A program made the translations under genes and the position numbers. From Pseudomonadota bacterium (GTDB lineage: Bacteria > Pseudomonadota > Gammaproteobacteria > Burkholderiales > Burkholderiaceae_C): DNA of 64,000 nucleotides. Position 1 is the stretch's first letter, and the number at the start of each line of letters is the position of its first letter. The stretch covers positions 1 to 64,000 of the forward strand of contig JAKARB010000001.1 of assembly GCA_021819435.1 (NCBI GenBank), given 5' to 3'. Positions 30,815 to 40,054 of the stretch are shown here, piece after piece. The notes under the pieces were generated by a model. It did no database searches and was not told the DNA's origin. It saw only the letters and a list, made by a program, of their open reading frames with translations.

Positions 30815-31879
30815 ATGCGCATTCCTCTTCCCCCTGCGGCCGTGCTCGAGGCCTTGGGCCTCAAACCCATCCCGCTGTTCATGCTCTCGGCCTGGATCAA
30901 GGCGGGCGCCAAGTGCGGCTTCAATGTCCAGCCCCTGTTCAAAGAGGCCGGGATCAAGATCGACCTGATCCGCCTGGAAGACGCCCGCGTGTCTCCGCTG
31001 CAGTTGGTCTCGCTGCTGGAGCAGTGCGTCGCCCTGTCTTCGGAAAAGCACTTTCCCTTCGTCCTGGGCGACACCTTTGCTTTCGAGTCGTTGCCCGAGT
31101 TCGAAACCCTGTTGACCACCAGCCCCACCCTGCGGGAAGCCCTGCGCGTGGCCGACCTGGCCCGCCGCATGGTGCTGCCTTGGCTCAAACTGCAGGTCAA
31201 GGAAGAGGGGGAGCTTGCTCGCGTCGAGGTCGGACTGGACGTGCCGGTTCCCAACCTCGAAGCCTACGGCCTGCCCTTGAACCTGGTCAGCGAGGCCATC
31301 CTGGCTTGCATCCGCAAGTTCGGCCGCACCCTGCAAGGCTCGGAAGATGGCTTCATGGGCGTCTGGATCAAGGGGCCACCACCGTCGTACGCGGCCAAGT
31401 TCGAGCCCTTCTTCGAGCACCCGGTCACGTTCAATGCGGGGGCTGACGCCCTTGTTTTCGAGCGCCGCATCCTCGACGTGCCGCTGGAAGGCGCGTTTCC
31501 GGCTTTGCATGAACAGGCCCAGTTCCTTGCCGAGCAGCGCCTCGGCAAGGAAGCCCGCCGTCAAGGCGTCGCCGCCGAGATCGAAGAGCTCATCACCCGC
31601 GAGCCGACCCTGCTGGCACTCGGCGTGGAAGACATGGCCGACCGCCTCAACCTGCACCCGCGCACGTTGCAGCGCCGCCTGAAGGACGAGGGCGACAGCT
31701 ACCTCCACGTGCAGGCTCGCATGCGTCACAGGCTGGCTTGCCAGTGGCTCAAGCAAGGCGACATCTCCATCGACGACATCAGCGCCCGACTCGGATTTTC
31801 CGATCGGCGAGCTTTCACCGCCGCGTTCAAGCGCTGGGAGGGCACCACACCCAGCGCCTGGCGTGAACAGCAAAATTGA
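30815..31879 (+). CDS. AraC family transcriptional regulator (first of two paralogues)
   Basis: A 354-aa protein with an N-terminal ligand domain of the arabinose-binding-like type found in OruR/ArgR-like AraC proteins (about residues 20-200). The C-terminal two-helix-turn-helix DNA-binding domain contains VEDMADRLNLHPRTLQRRLKDEG and ISIDDISARLGFSDRRAFTAAFKRWEGTTPSAW. I chose ATG 30815 because the in-frame GTG 30800 lies in a hairpin. Its effector is unknown. Confidence 0.88.
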   Translation: MRIPLPPAAVLEALGLKPIPLFMLSAWIKAGAKCGFNVQPLFKEAGIKIDLIRLEDARVSPLQLVSLLEQCVALSSEKHFPFVLGDTFAFESLPEFETLLTTSPTLREALRVADLARRMVLPWLKLQVKEEGELARVEVGLDVPVPNLEAYGLPLNLVSEAILACIRKFGRTLQGSEDGFMGVWIKGPPPSYAAKFEPFFEHPVTFNAGADALVFERRILDVPLEGAFPALHEQAQFLAEQRLGKEARRQGVAAEIEELITREPTLLALGVEDMADRLNLHPRTLQRRLKDEGDSYLHVQARMRHRLACQWLKQGDISIDDISARLGFSDRRAFTAAFKRWEGTTPSAWREQQN

Positions 31880-32061
31880 GCGTCCGCAGCGTCTGTTTCC
31901 TGCACAGCATCGGTAGCAACGAGCACATCATTTGAGTGGGCTTGTCGCAAATTGATCCTGCGAGGTGGTAAACCATTCTTGCGGCAGGGGTGAGCCTCAC
32001 CTAGATTCCTCACAGGCCGGTTGTCGGTCTGTCGTTAATCGCATTTGGCTCGTCGTCTGCT

Positions 32062-33087
32062 ATGCAAACTCGGTCGTTTTCGTCTTCCGTGCCGGTCCCC
32101 GCTTTGGGCAGCTGGCGTCAGGCCGCCTCGGCCTGTGGGTTCACCATCGACCCGGTTCTGCGTGAAATGGGCATCAACCCCCACGACGCGCAAACGCCGG
32201 TCCGCGTGGCCCCCGCGAACCTGTTGCGAGCTTTTTCGATGTGCGTCGAGCGAGCGCGCACCCATCATTTCCCCTTCGCCCTGGGCGAGAACTTCGTCTT
32301 CGAGCACTTCACCGAGTTCGACACTTTCGTCGATGCCTGCGCCACGCTGCGCGAGATCCTCGAGTTGGCCGGGTGGGCGCGCGAAGTCATCGCCCCCTGG
32401 ATGTCGTTGCGGCTCGATGAATTCGGCGCCGAAGCCCACCTGCGGGTCGTCGTCACCGTGCCGGGCCAGGACCCGAGTGAGCTGCGCCATGTGCGTGAAG
32501 TGGTGATGGCCGCCATCTACCAAGTGCTGCGCCGCGCCACCCGCAACGCCCACGTGCTGCTGTCGGTGCGCATGGCCGGCCCGCCACCCGCCGAGCCCCA
32601 GAAGTACAGCGATCACTTCGGCGTGCCTGTCACCTTCAACGAGGACGCCGACGCCCTGGTCATGGATCGCCGTTGGCTCGACCAGCCGCTCAATGCTCCG
32701 CTTCAGCATGCTCAGAACGAGGCACGCCTGCGCGTCGAGCGCCGCCTGAGCCAGGAAGGCGCAGAGCGCAACATCGTCGACGAGGTTCGTTGGGCCCTGG
32801 AGCGCCGCCCCGAACTGCTGCGCGAAGGCCTGGAATCCACCGCCGCCGCGTTGGGCCTGCACCCGCGCACCCTGCAACGCCGTCTTCAGGCCGAGGGTGT
32901 GAAGTACGTCGACATCCAATCCAAGGCCAAATGCCATCGCGCCCAGATCATGCTGCGCCGCCGGGCGATCAGCATGGAGTCGATCAGCGAGGAACTCGGC
33001 TTCTCCGACCGCCGCGCCTTCACCTTCGCCTTCAAGCGCTGGATGGGCATGTCGCCCAGCCTCTACCGAGCCCAGGTCTGCAACTGA
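32062..33087 (+). CDS. AraC family transcriptional regulator (second paralogue)
   Basis: A 341-aa protein with the same layout as the preceding regulator: arabinose-binding-like N-terminal domain, then TAAALGLHPRTLQRRLQAEG and ISMESISEELGFSDRRAFTFAFKRWMGMSPSLYRAQ. The two are clear paralogues but well diverged, so an old duplication. A 182-base gap without a recognisable terminator separates them; no promoter is obvious either. Confidence 0.88.
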   Translation: MQTRSFSSSVPVPALGSWRQAASACGFTIDPVLREMGINPHDAQTPVRVAPANLLRAFSMCVERARTHHFPFALGENFVFEHFTEFDTFVDACATLREILELAGWAREVIAPWMSLRLDEFGAEAHLRVVVTVPGQDPSELRHVREVVMAAIYQVLRRATRNAHVLLSVRMAGPPPAEPQKYSDHFGVPVTFNEDADALVMDRRWLDQPLNAPLQHAQNEARLRVERRLSQEGAERNIVDEVRWALERRPELLREGLESTAAALGLHPRTLQRRLQAEGVKYVDIQSKAKCHRAQIMLRRRAISMESISEELGFSDRRAFTFAFKRWMGMSPSLYRAQVCN

Positions 33088-33180
33088 GCTTGAGTTTGAG
33101 TCTGAGTCGGCGCGCCGAGCACGGCGTGCCATCCGTGCATGGCGGCGCTGGGCAGGCCAGACCCTGCTAGAGTCCGGCCC

Positions 33181-34410
33181 ATGTCAGAACGCGCAGATCT
33201 CCAGGGCCGGCACATCGTGCTCGGCCTCTCGGGCGGCATCGCCTGCTACAAGTCGGCCGAGCTGGTTCGCCTGCTCACCAAGGCCGGTGCCACCGTGCAG
33301 GTTGTGATGACCGAAGCCGCCGAGGCCTTCATCACCCCGGTCACGATGCAGGCGCTCTCGGGCCGCAAGGTTTACACCAGCCAGTGGGACGCGCGCGAAG
33401 CCAACAACATGCCCCACATCAACCTGGGGCGCGAGGCCGACGCCATCGTCGTGGCGCCCGCCAGCGCGGACTTCATCGCCAAGCTGGCACAAGGCCGGGC
33501 CGACGAACTGCTCAGCCTGATGTGCCTGGCCCGCCCGCGCGAGGCGTGCCCGCTGATCGTCGTCCCCGCCATGAACCGCGAAATGTGGTCCCACCCAGCC
33601 ACGCAGCGCAATGTCGCGCAGCTCGTGTCCGATGGCGCCTCGGTGTTCGGCCCAGGCAGCGGTGATCAGGCCTGCGGCGAGGTCGGCGACGGCCGCATGC
33701 TCGAACCCGAAGAGATCCTGGCCGACCTGATCGCCTTCTTCCAACCCAAGCAACTGCAAGGTCGGCGCCTGCTCATCACCGCCGGGCCAACCTTTGAGCC
33801 CATCGACCCGGTGCGCGGCATCACCAACCATTCCAGCGGCAAGATGGGTTTCGCCATTGCGCGTGCCGCCGCCGAACGCGGTGCCCAGGTCACGCTGGTG
33901 GCCGGTCCCGTGCACCTGTCCACGCCGCGCGGGGTGCAGCGCATCGACGTGATGACGGCCCAGCAAATGTTCGACACGGTGCTGCCTCTGGCCGCTCAGC
34001 ATGAGGTCTTCATCGCCACGGCGGCGGTGGCCGACTGGCGCCCGGCCACCCTGGCCGAGCACAAGATCAAAAAAGACGGCAAGAAGCTGGCGCCCAGCTT
34101 CGAGCTCACCGAGAACCCCGACATCCTGGCGGCTGTGGCCTCGCTGGCTGTTCCGCCGTACTGTGTTGGCTTTGCCGCCGAGAGCGAGCACCTGCTCGAA
34201 CATGCGCGTGCCAAGCTTCAACGCAAGCGGGTGCCGCTGATCGTTGGCAACCTCGGGCCAGCCACCTTTGGCAAGGACGACAACGCCTTGCTGCTGGTCG
34301 ACGCCGAGCATGCCCGCCCGCTGCCGGCCGATGGCACGTCGGCCGACAAGCTCACGCTGGCGCGCGAACTGATGGCTGAATTGGCGCGCCGGCTGCCCGC
34401 GCGTCGCTGA
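33181..34410 (+). CDS. coaBC: Bifunctional CoaBC (phosphopantothenoylcysteine decarboxylase / synthetase)
   Basis: A 409-aa protein. The N-terminal CoaC flavoprotein (about 1-190) has LGLSGGIACYKSAELVRLL, the catalytic-His segment NMPHINLG, APASADFIAKLAQGRADELLS and VVPAMNREMW. The C-terminal CoaB (about 195-409) has ITAGPTFEPIDPVRGITNHSSGKMGFAIA and the KIKK segment. It catalyses two steps of coenzyme A biosynthesis. The start at 33181 agrees with the family N-terminus. The dut gene follows, as in many proteobacteria. Confidence 0.95.
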   Translation: MSERADLQGRHIVLGLSGGIACYKSAELVRLLTKAGATVQVVMTEAAEAFITPVTMQALSGRKVYTSQWDAREANNMPHINLGREADAIVVAPASADFIAKLAQGRADELLSLMCLARPREACPLIVVPAMNREMWSHPATQRNVAQLVSDGASVFGPGSGDQACGEVGDGRMLEPEEILADLIAFFQPKQLQGRRLLITAGPTFEPIDPVRGITNHSSGKMGFAIARAAAERGAQVTLVAGPVHLSTPRGVQRIDVMTAQQMFDTVLPLAAQHEVFIATAAVADWRPATLAEHKIKKDGKKLAPSFELTENPDILAAVASLAVPPYCVGFAAESEHLLEHARAKLQRKRVPLIVGNLGPATFGKDDNALLLVDAEHARPLPADGTSADKLTLARELMAELARRLPARR

Positions 34411-34485
34411 ACACGGCCGGTCGACTCACTGCAACGCCCCCGTCAGCGCCTTTCCAAGTCACAGATTGAAACCGTTCGCCTACGC

Positions 34486-34935
34486 ATGACCACCGTCGAC
34501 ATCCGCATCCTCGATCCGCGCATGGCAGAAGCCTTGCCTTCCTACGCCACGCCCGGCAGCGCCGGCCTTGATCTGCGTGCCGCGCTCGACCAGCCCCTCG
34601 TGCTGGAGCCCGGTCAGGCCGAACTGATCCCCACGGGGCTGTCCATGCACCTGGGTGACCCGGGGCTGGCGGCGATGATCCTGCCTCGCTCGGGCTTGGG
34701 TCACAAACACGGCATCGTGCTGGGCAACCTCGTGGGGCTCATCGATTCGGACTACCAGGGGCCGTTGATGGTCAGTTGCTGGAACCGGGGTTCGAGGCCA
34801 TTCACGATCGAGCCCATGGAGCGCATTGCTCAACTGGTGATCGTGCCCGTGGTGCAGGCAAGCTTCAGGCAGGTTGATAGCTTCGAGGCTTCGCAAAGAG
34901 GCGAGGGCGGCTTCGGATCGACCGGGCGGGGTTGA
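34486..34935 (+). CDS. dut: dUTP diphosphatase
   Basis: A 149-aa trimeric dUTPase with all five motifs: [42 protein letters not shown]-type core, and the C-terminal [11 protein letters not shown]. It hydrolyses dUTP to dUMP and so keeps uracil out of DNA. It sits 75 bases after coaBC on the same strand. Confidence 0.96.
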   Translation: MTTVDIRILDPRMAEALPSYATPGSAGLDLRAALDQPLVLEPGQAELIPTGLSMHLGDPGLAAMILPRSGLGHKHGIVLGNLVGLIDSDYQGPLMVSCWNRGSRPFTIEPMERIAQLVIVPVVQASFRQVDSFEASQRGEGGFGSTGRG

Positions 34936-34975
34936 GCAGGGCCCGGCCCAGACCAGCCCGGCCTAGCTGCGGGCT

Positions 34976-35506
34976 TCAGTGCAGCGTCGTGCCGTCCGGC
35001 ATGTCCTCAGCGCCTGGCCCCAGGCTCAACGGCGAGAGTGACACCGAGCCCTGCTCGGCTTCTTCTTCCGTGGCCGGGCGCACGTCACACACCTTGAGCG
35101 TCAGGTTCAGGCCAATGCCGGCCAGCGGGTGGTTGCCATCCAGCACCACATGGGTGTCGTACACCTCGGTGACGGTGTAGATGGCGTCCTTGGGCATGTC
35201 GGGTGTGGCGCTGCCTTCGGGCGGCCCTTCAAACTGCATGCCTTCGGTGACCGACTCAGGAAAGATCTCGCGGGCCTCGAAGAACACCAGCTCGGCGCGG
35301 TAATCGCCAAAGGCCTGTTCAGGTTCGAGATGCAACTGGGCTTCGAAGCCCGTGGTCTGGCCGATGAGGGTTTGTTCGACCTTGGCGAGCAGGTCGTCGC
35401 CACCGAGCAGGAACTCCATCGGCTCGCTCAGTTCGTCGATGAGCTGGCCCTGGGTGTCTTCCAGGCGCCAAGTCAGGCTCACGACACAGGGAGAAGTGAT
35501 GATCAT
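34976..35506 (-). CDS. FKBP-type peptidyl-prolyl isomerase, SlyD-like
   Basis: A 176-aa protein: an FKBP core (PCVVSLTWRLEDTQGQLIDE, then FLLGGDDLLAKVEQTLIGQTTGFEA) with an inserted-in-flap chaperone-like part (AFGDYRAELVFFEAREIFPESVTEGMQF) and NHPLAGIGLNLTLKV. This is the SlyD layout. It lacks the His/Cys-rich metal-binding tail of E. coli SlyD; the C-terminus is Glu/Ser/Pro-rich. It is convergent with dut. Confidence 0.88.
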   Translation of the reverse strand: MIITSPCVVSLTWRLEDTQGQLIDELSEPMEFLLGGDDLLAKVEQTLIGQTTGFEAQLHLEPEQAFGDYRAELVFFEAREIFPESVTEGMQFEGPPEGSATPDMPKDAIYTVTEVYDTHVVLDGNHPLAGIGLNLTLKVCDVRPATEEEAEQGSVSLSPLSLGPGAEDMPDGTTLH

Positions 35507-35592
35507 CCCCGGATCATCTCATGCCCGCCGCGCTTGATGCCGCTCAACCAGGGTGTCGCGAGGGTGGCTACCCAGGGCGGCACAATGCGCGC

Positions 35593-36834
35593 ATGACGAA
35601 GCTGCCATCCAAGCCCGTGCCTCCGCCGGCCATCGACGAACCCACGCCCTTGCTGGGCGGACTCACCCCGCAGGCCTTCATGCGCCGCCACTGGCAGAAG
35701 AAGCCTTTGTTGATCCGCCAGGCCGTTCCTGGCGTGCGGCCGCCCATCGAGCGCGCGGAACTGTTCGCCATGGCCGAGCAGGAAGATGTCGAATCGCGTC
35801 TGATCATTCAGTCCTCATCCCGGTCGCCATCCGAGCCTGCCGGGCGTCCCGCCACGCGCGGGCGTGTCAATGGTGGCAAGGGCGTCAAGGGCAGCGGTAG
35901 CTTGGCTGGCTGGTCGCTTCAGCACGGACCCCTGACGCGCCGTGGGCTTCCTCCGCTCAAGCAACCCGGTTGGACCCTGCTCGTGCAAGGGCTTGATCTC
36001 CACGTGCCTGCTGCGACCGAACTTTTGCAGCGCTTTCGGTTCGTGCCGGACGCCCGCCTCGATGACCTCATGATCTCCTGGGCCTCAGACCAAGGAGGTG
36101 TGGGTCCTCATTACGACTCCTACGATGTGTTTCTGCTGCAGGTGCAGGGCCGCAGGCGCTGGCGCATCGGTCGCCTGCGCGACGACCGCCTGCAGCCGGA
36201 TGTGCCGCTGAAGATCCTCAGCCATTTCGAGCCCGAGGAAGAGTGGTTGCTGGAGCCCGGCGACATGCTCTACTTGCCGCCGATGTGGGCCCACGACGGC
36301 ATCGCCGAAGGCGAATGCATGACCTGCTCAATCGGCTTTCGCGTGCCTGAAGCCACCGAACTGGCGCGCGAGGTGCTCATTCGCTTCGCCGAAGAGCTTG
36401 ATGGCGAGGGCCCGCGCCGCCTTTACAAGGACCCAGGCCAGTTAGCCACGTCTTCGCCAGGCCTGATCCCTGAAGGGCTGGAGGCCTTTGCCACGCAAGC
36501 CATCGAGCGCTTGTTGAAAGACCCCGACGGCTTGCGCTCGGCGCTCGGCGAAATCCTCACCGAGCCCAAACCGCGCGTGTGGTTCGAGGCTGGCGAACCC
36601 CTGCCTGACGGTGTGGGCGTGCAACTCGACCCGCGCACGCGCATGGTCTACGATGGTCAGCGGGTGTTCGCCAATGGCGAGTCCTGGCGCACAGCAGGGC
36701 GGGACGCTCGCCACCTGCGCAGCTTGGCCGATCAACGCTGGCTTGATGCCGCCACCGTGTCGAAGGCGAGCACCGCGTTGCGCGAGTTGCTCGACCAGTG
36801 GGCAGAAGACGGTTGGCTGCATCCGCTGCGCTGA
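35593..36834 (+). CDS. Cupin JmjC-type ribosomal oxygenase, RoxA/YcfD-like
   Basis: A 413-aa protein whose JmjC cupin has the iron ligands H173 and D175 (GPHYDSYDVFLLQVQGRRRWRIG) and H234 (PPMWAHDGIAEGECMTCSIGFR). An N-terminal leader follows MTKLP, and a C-terminal winged-helix-like part ends it. Relatives hydroxylate an arginine of ribosomal protein L16 in E. coli; the same activity here is inference. A Ser/Gly/Arg-rich, probably disordered stretch at about residues 78-110 is inserted before the cupin. It is followed by a small unknown gene. Confidence 0.88.
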   Translation: MTKLPSKPVPPPAIDEPTPLLGGLTPQAFMRRHWQKKPLLIRQAVPGVRPPIERAELFAMAEQEDVESRLIIQSSSRSPSEPAGRPATRGRVNGGKGVKGSGSLAGWSLQHGPLTRRGLPPLKQPGWTLLVQGLDLHVPAATELLQRFRFVPDARLDDLMISWASDQGGVGPHYDSYDVFLLQVQGRRRWRIGRLRDDRLQPDVPLKILSHFEPEEEWLLEPGDMLYLPPMWAHDGIAEGECMTCSIGFRVPEATELAREVLIRFAEELDGEGPRRLYKDPGQLATSSPGLIPEGLEAFATQAIERLLKDPDGLRSALGEILTEPKPRVWFEAGEPLPDGVGVQLDPRTRMVYDGQRVFANGESWRTAGRDARHLRSLADQRWLDAATVSKASTALRELLDQWAEDGWLHPLR

Positions 36835-36874
36835 CATCGCCGCTGCGCGCGATCACATCACCGGAGGTTTGCCC

Positions 36875-37378
36875 ATGGACCCAGTCTTGTCAGGTCGCAT
36901 CCACGGTTGGCGAGAGTTTCAGGATCGCGTGCGAGCGATGCTGCGCCAGGTTTCTGAATCGTCCGGCACATGCTTCTTTGTCGACACCGATTTTGCGCAT
37001 TGGCCGCTGGGTGAGCGTGCCGTTGTCGATTTATTGCAGCAGTGGATGCTCCGGCACAGTGGTGCGAGGTTGACGCTGCTGGCTGGCGGGTTCGATGTGA
37101 TTCAGCGCGCGCATCCGCGCTGGGTGAGTTGGCGCCAGACTTGGTCGCATCGCGTGAGTTGCTGGATGGCGTCGGACGAGATCTTGTCCGATTTGCGCTC
37201 CATGTTCATTTGGCGCGACCCATCGGGCAGGTGGACAGGCATGCGCATGCTCGATCCGGTGACAGCGGTGGGACAATGGAGCACCGATCCGGCTGTTTTG
37301 ACGCTTTGGCAGGCTGATTTTGATGCCTATTTACAACGCTCAAGCGAGGGGATGCCGTGCACCACCTTGGGCCTATAG
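36875..37378 (+). CDS. Uncharacterised protein downstream of the RoxA-like gene
   Basis: A 167-aa soluble-looking protein without signal peptide or membrane segment. Conserved-looking stretches are FFVDTDFAHWPLGERAVVDLL, RLTLLAGGFDVIQRAHPRW and a Trp-rich centre. GGAGG lies before the ATG at 36875. It follows the RoxA-like gene by 40 bases and is probably cotranscribed. I recognise no named family; conservation of the pair is not tested here. Confidence 0.6.
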   Translation: MDPVLSGRIHGWREFQDRVRAMLRQVSESSGTCFFVDTDFAHWPLGERAVVDLLQQWMLRHSGARLTLLAGGFDVIQRAHPRWVSWRQTWSHRVSCWMASDEILSDLRSMFIWRDPSGRWTGMRMLDPVTAVGQWSTDPAVLTLWQADFDAYLQRSSEGMPCTTLGL

Positions 37379-37397
37379 GGAATAGCCCGATGCGTCG

Positions 37398-37403
37398 TAT
37401 AAT
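37398..37403 (+). promoter_or_regulatory. Candidate -10 box (TATAAT) upstream of the small lipoprotein
   Basis: Consensus TATAAT about 130 bases before the lipoprotein gene. No well-placed -35 was found. The intervening leader holds a GCCCGA/TCGGGC stem. Confidence 0.35.
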
Positions 37404-37534
37404 CAGTGGCTGAATGTGGAGCAACGCCAGTTGCGATGCATCCTCTGCCCTTGTTGCCCGATCAGACGGGTCTCGGGCTTTGAATACAGTTCCAAGACCA
37501 CCGCTTTTTTGACACCCCTTTTGAGGACACAAGC

Positions 37535-37750
37535 ATGAAAAAGTCGCTCCTGCTGGCTTCGCTGATCGCTGCCATGGCCCTGGCCGCTTGCGGTAAGAAG
37601 GAAGAGCAAGCCGCTGCTCCCGCTTCTGAAGCCGCTTCCGAAGTCGCTTCCGCCGCTGTTGAAGCTGCATCCGCTGTTGTCGAAGCCGCTTCCGCTGCTT
37701 CCGACGCTGCTCCTGCTGCTTCCGAAGCCGCTTCCGCTGCTTCGAACTGA
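37535..37750 (+). CDS. Small Ala/Ser/Glu-rich lipoprotein
   Basis: A 71-aa protein. A lipoprotein signal peptide ends in LAAC with acylated Cys19, followed by GKKEEQ, then about 45 residues made of repeated EAAS-type units. The units are encoded by near-repetitive DNA (gaagccgcttcc variants). This resembles the small, abundant coiled or disordered lipoproteins often found in beta-proteobacteria; the function is unknown. TTGAGGAC precedes the ATG. It has its own terminator and looks monocistronic. Confidence 0.8.
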   Translation: MKKSLLLASLIAAMALAACGKKEEQAAAPASEAASEVASAAVEAASAVVEAASAASDAAPAASEAASAASN

Positions 37751-37770
37751 TCGCTTTCAAGCGTATCGAA

Positions 37771-37797
37771 AAAGCCGCTCTTCGGAGCGGCTTTTTT
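37771..37797 (+). terminator. Terminator of the small lipoprotein gene
   Basis: Stem AAAGCCGCTC / GAGCGGCTTT with TTCG loop, extended by a run of six T. A clear rho-independent terminator 20 bases after the stop. Confidence 0.95.
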
Positions 37798-37849
37798 CAT
37801 GCCTGATTCACGCTGGACGTGCCGCTCAGGTTTTCTGCGAGCCCATGAA

Positions 37850-37871
37850 AAACCGCCCCGAAGGGCGGTTT
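37850..37871 (-). terminator. Terminator of bamC (minus strand)
   Basis: Stem AAACCGCCC / GGGCGGTTT. On the minus strand the loop is TTCG and the stem ends in a T run, so it stops bamC transcription arriving from the right. Confidence 0.85.
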
Positions 37872-37908
37872 GATTGAGCTTGGGCTGTGCAGCCTTATTC
37901 GCCAGGGC

Positions 37909-39045
37909 TCAGTTGAGTTCTTCGACCAGGCGCTTGGCGATCAGGCGGGCTGTGTCGTTGCTGACCGGCTGGTTGGCCTCGTTGAGCACCGAGATCAGGG
38001 TTTCGCGGCCCTGTGGCTGCACCTTGACCCGGTAGCGGGCCAGCGTTTCTTCCTGGTTGCCACGGCTGAACAGGCGGCTGAAGAAGCCTGGCTTCGGGGC
38101 TGATGGGTCGTTCACGGACAGACGCACATCGTAGGTGCCGCTGGCGCGGTCGCGGCCTTCGACGGTGAAGCCGCTGCGGTCGAGGGCCAGGCCCACGCGG
38201 CGCCAAGCCAGGTCCTGGTCGCCACGCAAGGTGACGCTGGTGGCGTCGGCGTTCAGCGTGGCCAGGTTGCCGGTGGTGGCGGGCGCTTGCTTGGCGGCCT
38301 CTTCGCGAACTTGGTCGGCCTGTTCCTTGGATGCGCCCAGGGCCACCATCATGCGCGCGAGCATCTCGGCTTCGAGGTTGGGATCGCTCGGGCGGCCACG
38401 CCAGGTCGTGCGGTCCTTGCGGTCGCCTTCGTAGACCTCTTCCAGGCCACGGTGCGTCACGTAGATTTCGGTGCCTTGGGCGGTGCGTTCCAGGCGGGTG
38501 CGGAATTGGTCGCGCTCGCCGGTGTCGTAGAGGCGCTCGAGCACCGAGCCCAGCAGGCCGCGCACGCCGCCTTCGTTGAGCTTGGCGCGGTTTTCGTTCC
38601 AGTTGGTTTCCATCACGCCAGCGGCGGGCTGGTCGACGACGAGTTCGAAGCCCACGCTGGACCAGAAGGCCCGCACCTTTTCATAGACCTGCTCGGGCGG
38701 CAGGTTGACCACCAGCCAGCGGGTCTGGCCCTGGCGCTCCATGCGGATGTCACCGACGGCCTTGGGGGCCACTTGGTTGCTGACGTTGGCCGCATTCTGG
38801 GCCTGCTGGCCCATGCTGGAGGCGGTGACGATCGAGGGCGAAACCTGGTTGAAGCGCGACTGACCGGAGAGCTGGCTCAAGTCAGGTGGCACATCGAGGC
38901 GCACGGTTTGCGAGCCGCTGCTGCGGTAATCGATCTTGTCGCCGGAGAGGGCGTTGGAGAGGGAGGTGCAGCCGCTGCCCAGCAGGGTCACGGACAGTGC
39001 GCAGCCCAGGGCAATGGCGGTCTGTTGGCGAGAAGTGATCGGCAT
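37909..39045 (-). CDS. bamC: Outer-membrane assembly lipoprotein BamC-like (NlpB)
   Basis: A 378-aa protein whose lipoprotein signal peptide has a LGSGC lipobox (C26). The following DKIDYRSSG...LDVPPDLSQ is the typical unstructured BamC N-terminus that contacts BamD. Two helix-grip domains follow (about 105-220 and 265-378). It accompanies dapA upstream, the classical dapA-bamC order. The start at 39045 gives the signal peptide; longer starts are ruled out by that. Confidence 0.9.
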   Translation of the reverse strand: MPITSRQQTAIALGCALSVTLLGSGCTSLSNALSGDKIDYRSSGSQTVRLDVPPDLSQLSGQSRFNQVSPSIVTASSMGQQAQNAANVSNQVAPKAVGDIRMERQGQTRWLVVNLPPEQVYEKVRAFWSSVGFELVVDQPAAGVMETNWNENRAKLNEGGVRGLLGSVLERLYDTGERDQFRTRLERTAQGTEIYVTHRGLEEVYEGDRKDRTTWRGRPSDPNLEAEMLARMMVALGASKEQADQVREEAAKQAPATTGNLATLNADATSVTLRGDQDLAWRRVGLALDRSGFTVEGRDRASGTYDVRLSVNDPSAPKPGFFSRLFSRGNQEETLARYRVKVQPQGRETLISVLNEANQPVSNDTARLIAKRLVEELN

Positions 39046-39098
39046 GGAACGCAAAGTGAAAGGGCCCGACTCATCGGGCCCCGTTGAACGGACTGGAA

Positions 39099-39977
39099 TC
39101 AGAGCACGCCGGCTTCGCGCAGCGCCGCTTCGACGGTGGGCTGCGCGCCGTCCGACAATGGTGTCAGGGGCAGGCGCAGCGTACCACCACATTTGCCCAT
39201 CTTTGCCAGGGCCCACTTCACCGGGATCGGGTTGGGCTCGACGAACAGGTGCTTGTGCAGCGGCAGCAGCTGCATGTGCAGCTCGATGGCGCGGGCGGTG
39301 TCACGGGCCATGGCGGCTTCGCAGAGCTGGGCCATGCCGCGCGGCGCCACGTTGGCCGTGACGCTGATGTTGCCATGGCCGCCCAACAGCATCAGGGCGA
39401 CGGCGGTCGGGTCGTCGCCGGAATAGATGGAGAAGCCCTTGGGGGCCTGCTTGATCAGCCAGGCGGCACGTTCGAGGTTGCCGGTGGCTTCCTTGACGCC
39501 GATGACGCCGGGCACCTGGGCCAGCTTCAGTGTGGTCTCGATTGCCATGTCCGCCACGGTGCGGCCGGGCACGTTGTAGAGCACCACCGGGATGTCCACC
39601 GCCTCGGCGATGGCCTTGAAGTGCTGGTAGATGCCTTCTTGCGTGGGCTTGTTGTAGTAGGGCACGACCTGCAGCGTGCAGTCGGCGCCGACCTTCTTGG
39701 CGAACTCGGACAGCTCGATGGCCTCGCGCGTGGAGTTGGCGCCGGCGCCGGCCATGATGGGCACGCGGCCAGCGGCCTGCTCGACGGCCACGCGGATGAT
39801 CTCGCAGTGCTCTTCCACCGAGACGGTGGGGGACTCGCCGGTGGTGCCGACCACGCCGATGCAGTGGGTGCCTTCGGCGATGTGCCAGTCGATCAGGGCG
39901 CGTAGGGTGGGGTAATCGACGCTGCCGTCTTCGTGCAGGGGCGTGACCAGGGCGACGATGCTGCCAGAGATGTTCAT
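39099..39977 (-). CDS. dapA: 4-hydroxy-tetrahydrodipicolinate synthase
   Basis: A 292-aa TIM barrel with substrate loop [10 protein letters not shown], Schiff-base Lys in [10 protein letters not shown], Tyr in LYNVPGRT, and [13 protein letters not shown]. It condenses pyruvate with aspartate semialdehyde at the start of lysine and diaminopimelate synthesis. Start and length fit the family exactly. It lies 53 bases upstream of bamC. Confidence 0.97.
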   Translation of the reverse strand: MNISGSIVALVTPLHEDGSVDYPTLRALIDWHIAEGTHCIGVVGTTGESPTVSVEEHCEIIRVAVEQAAGRVPIMAGAGANSTREAIELSEFAKKVGADCTLQVVPYYNKPTQEGIYQHFKAIAEAVDIPVVLYNVPGRTVADMAIETTLKLAQVPGVIGVKEATGNLERAAWLIKQAPKGFSIYSGDDPTAVALMLLGGHGNISVTANVAPRGMAQLCEAAMARDTARAIELHMQLLPLHKHLFVEPNPIPVKWALAKMGKCGGTLRLPLTPLSDGAQPTVEAALREAGVL

Positions 39978-40054
39978 GGTGATTCCTTCAGTCCGTCGAT
40001 TCTACTGGGCTGAGTCAGGGTGGCTGTTGGGCGAAACCTCCGCTCAGGGAAGAT

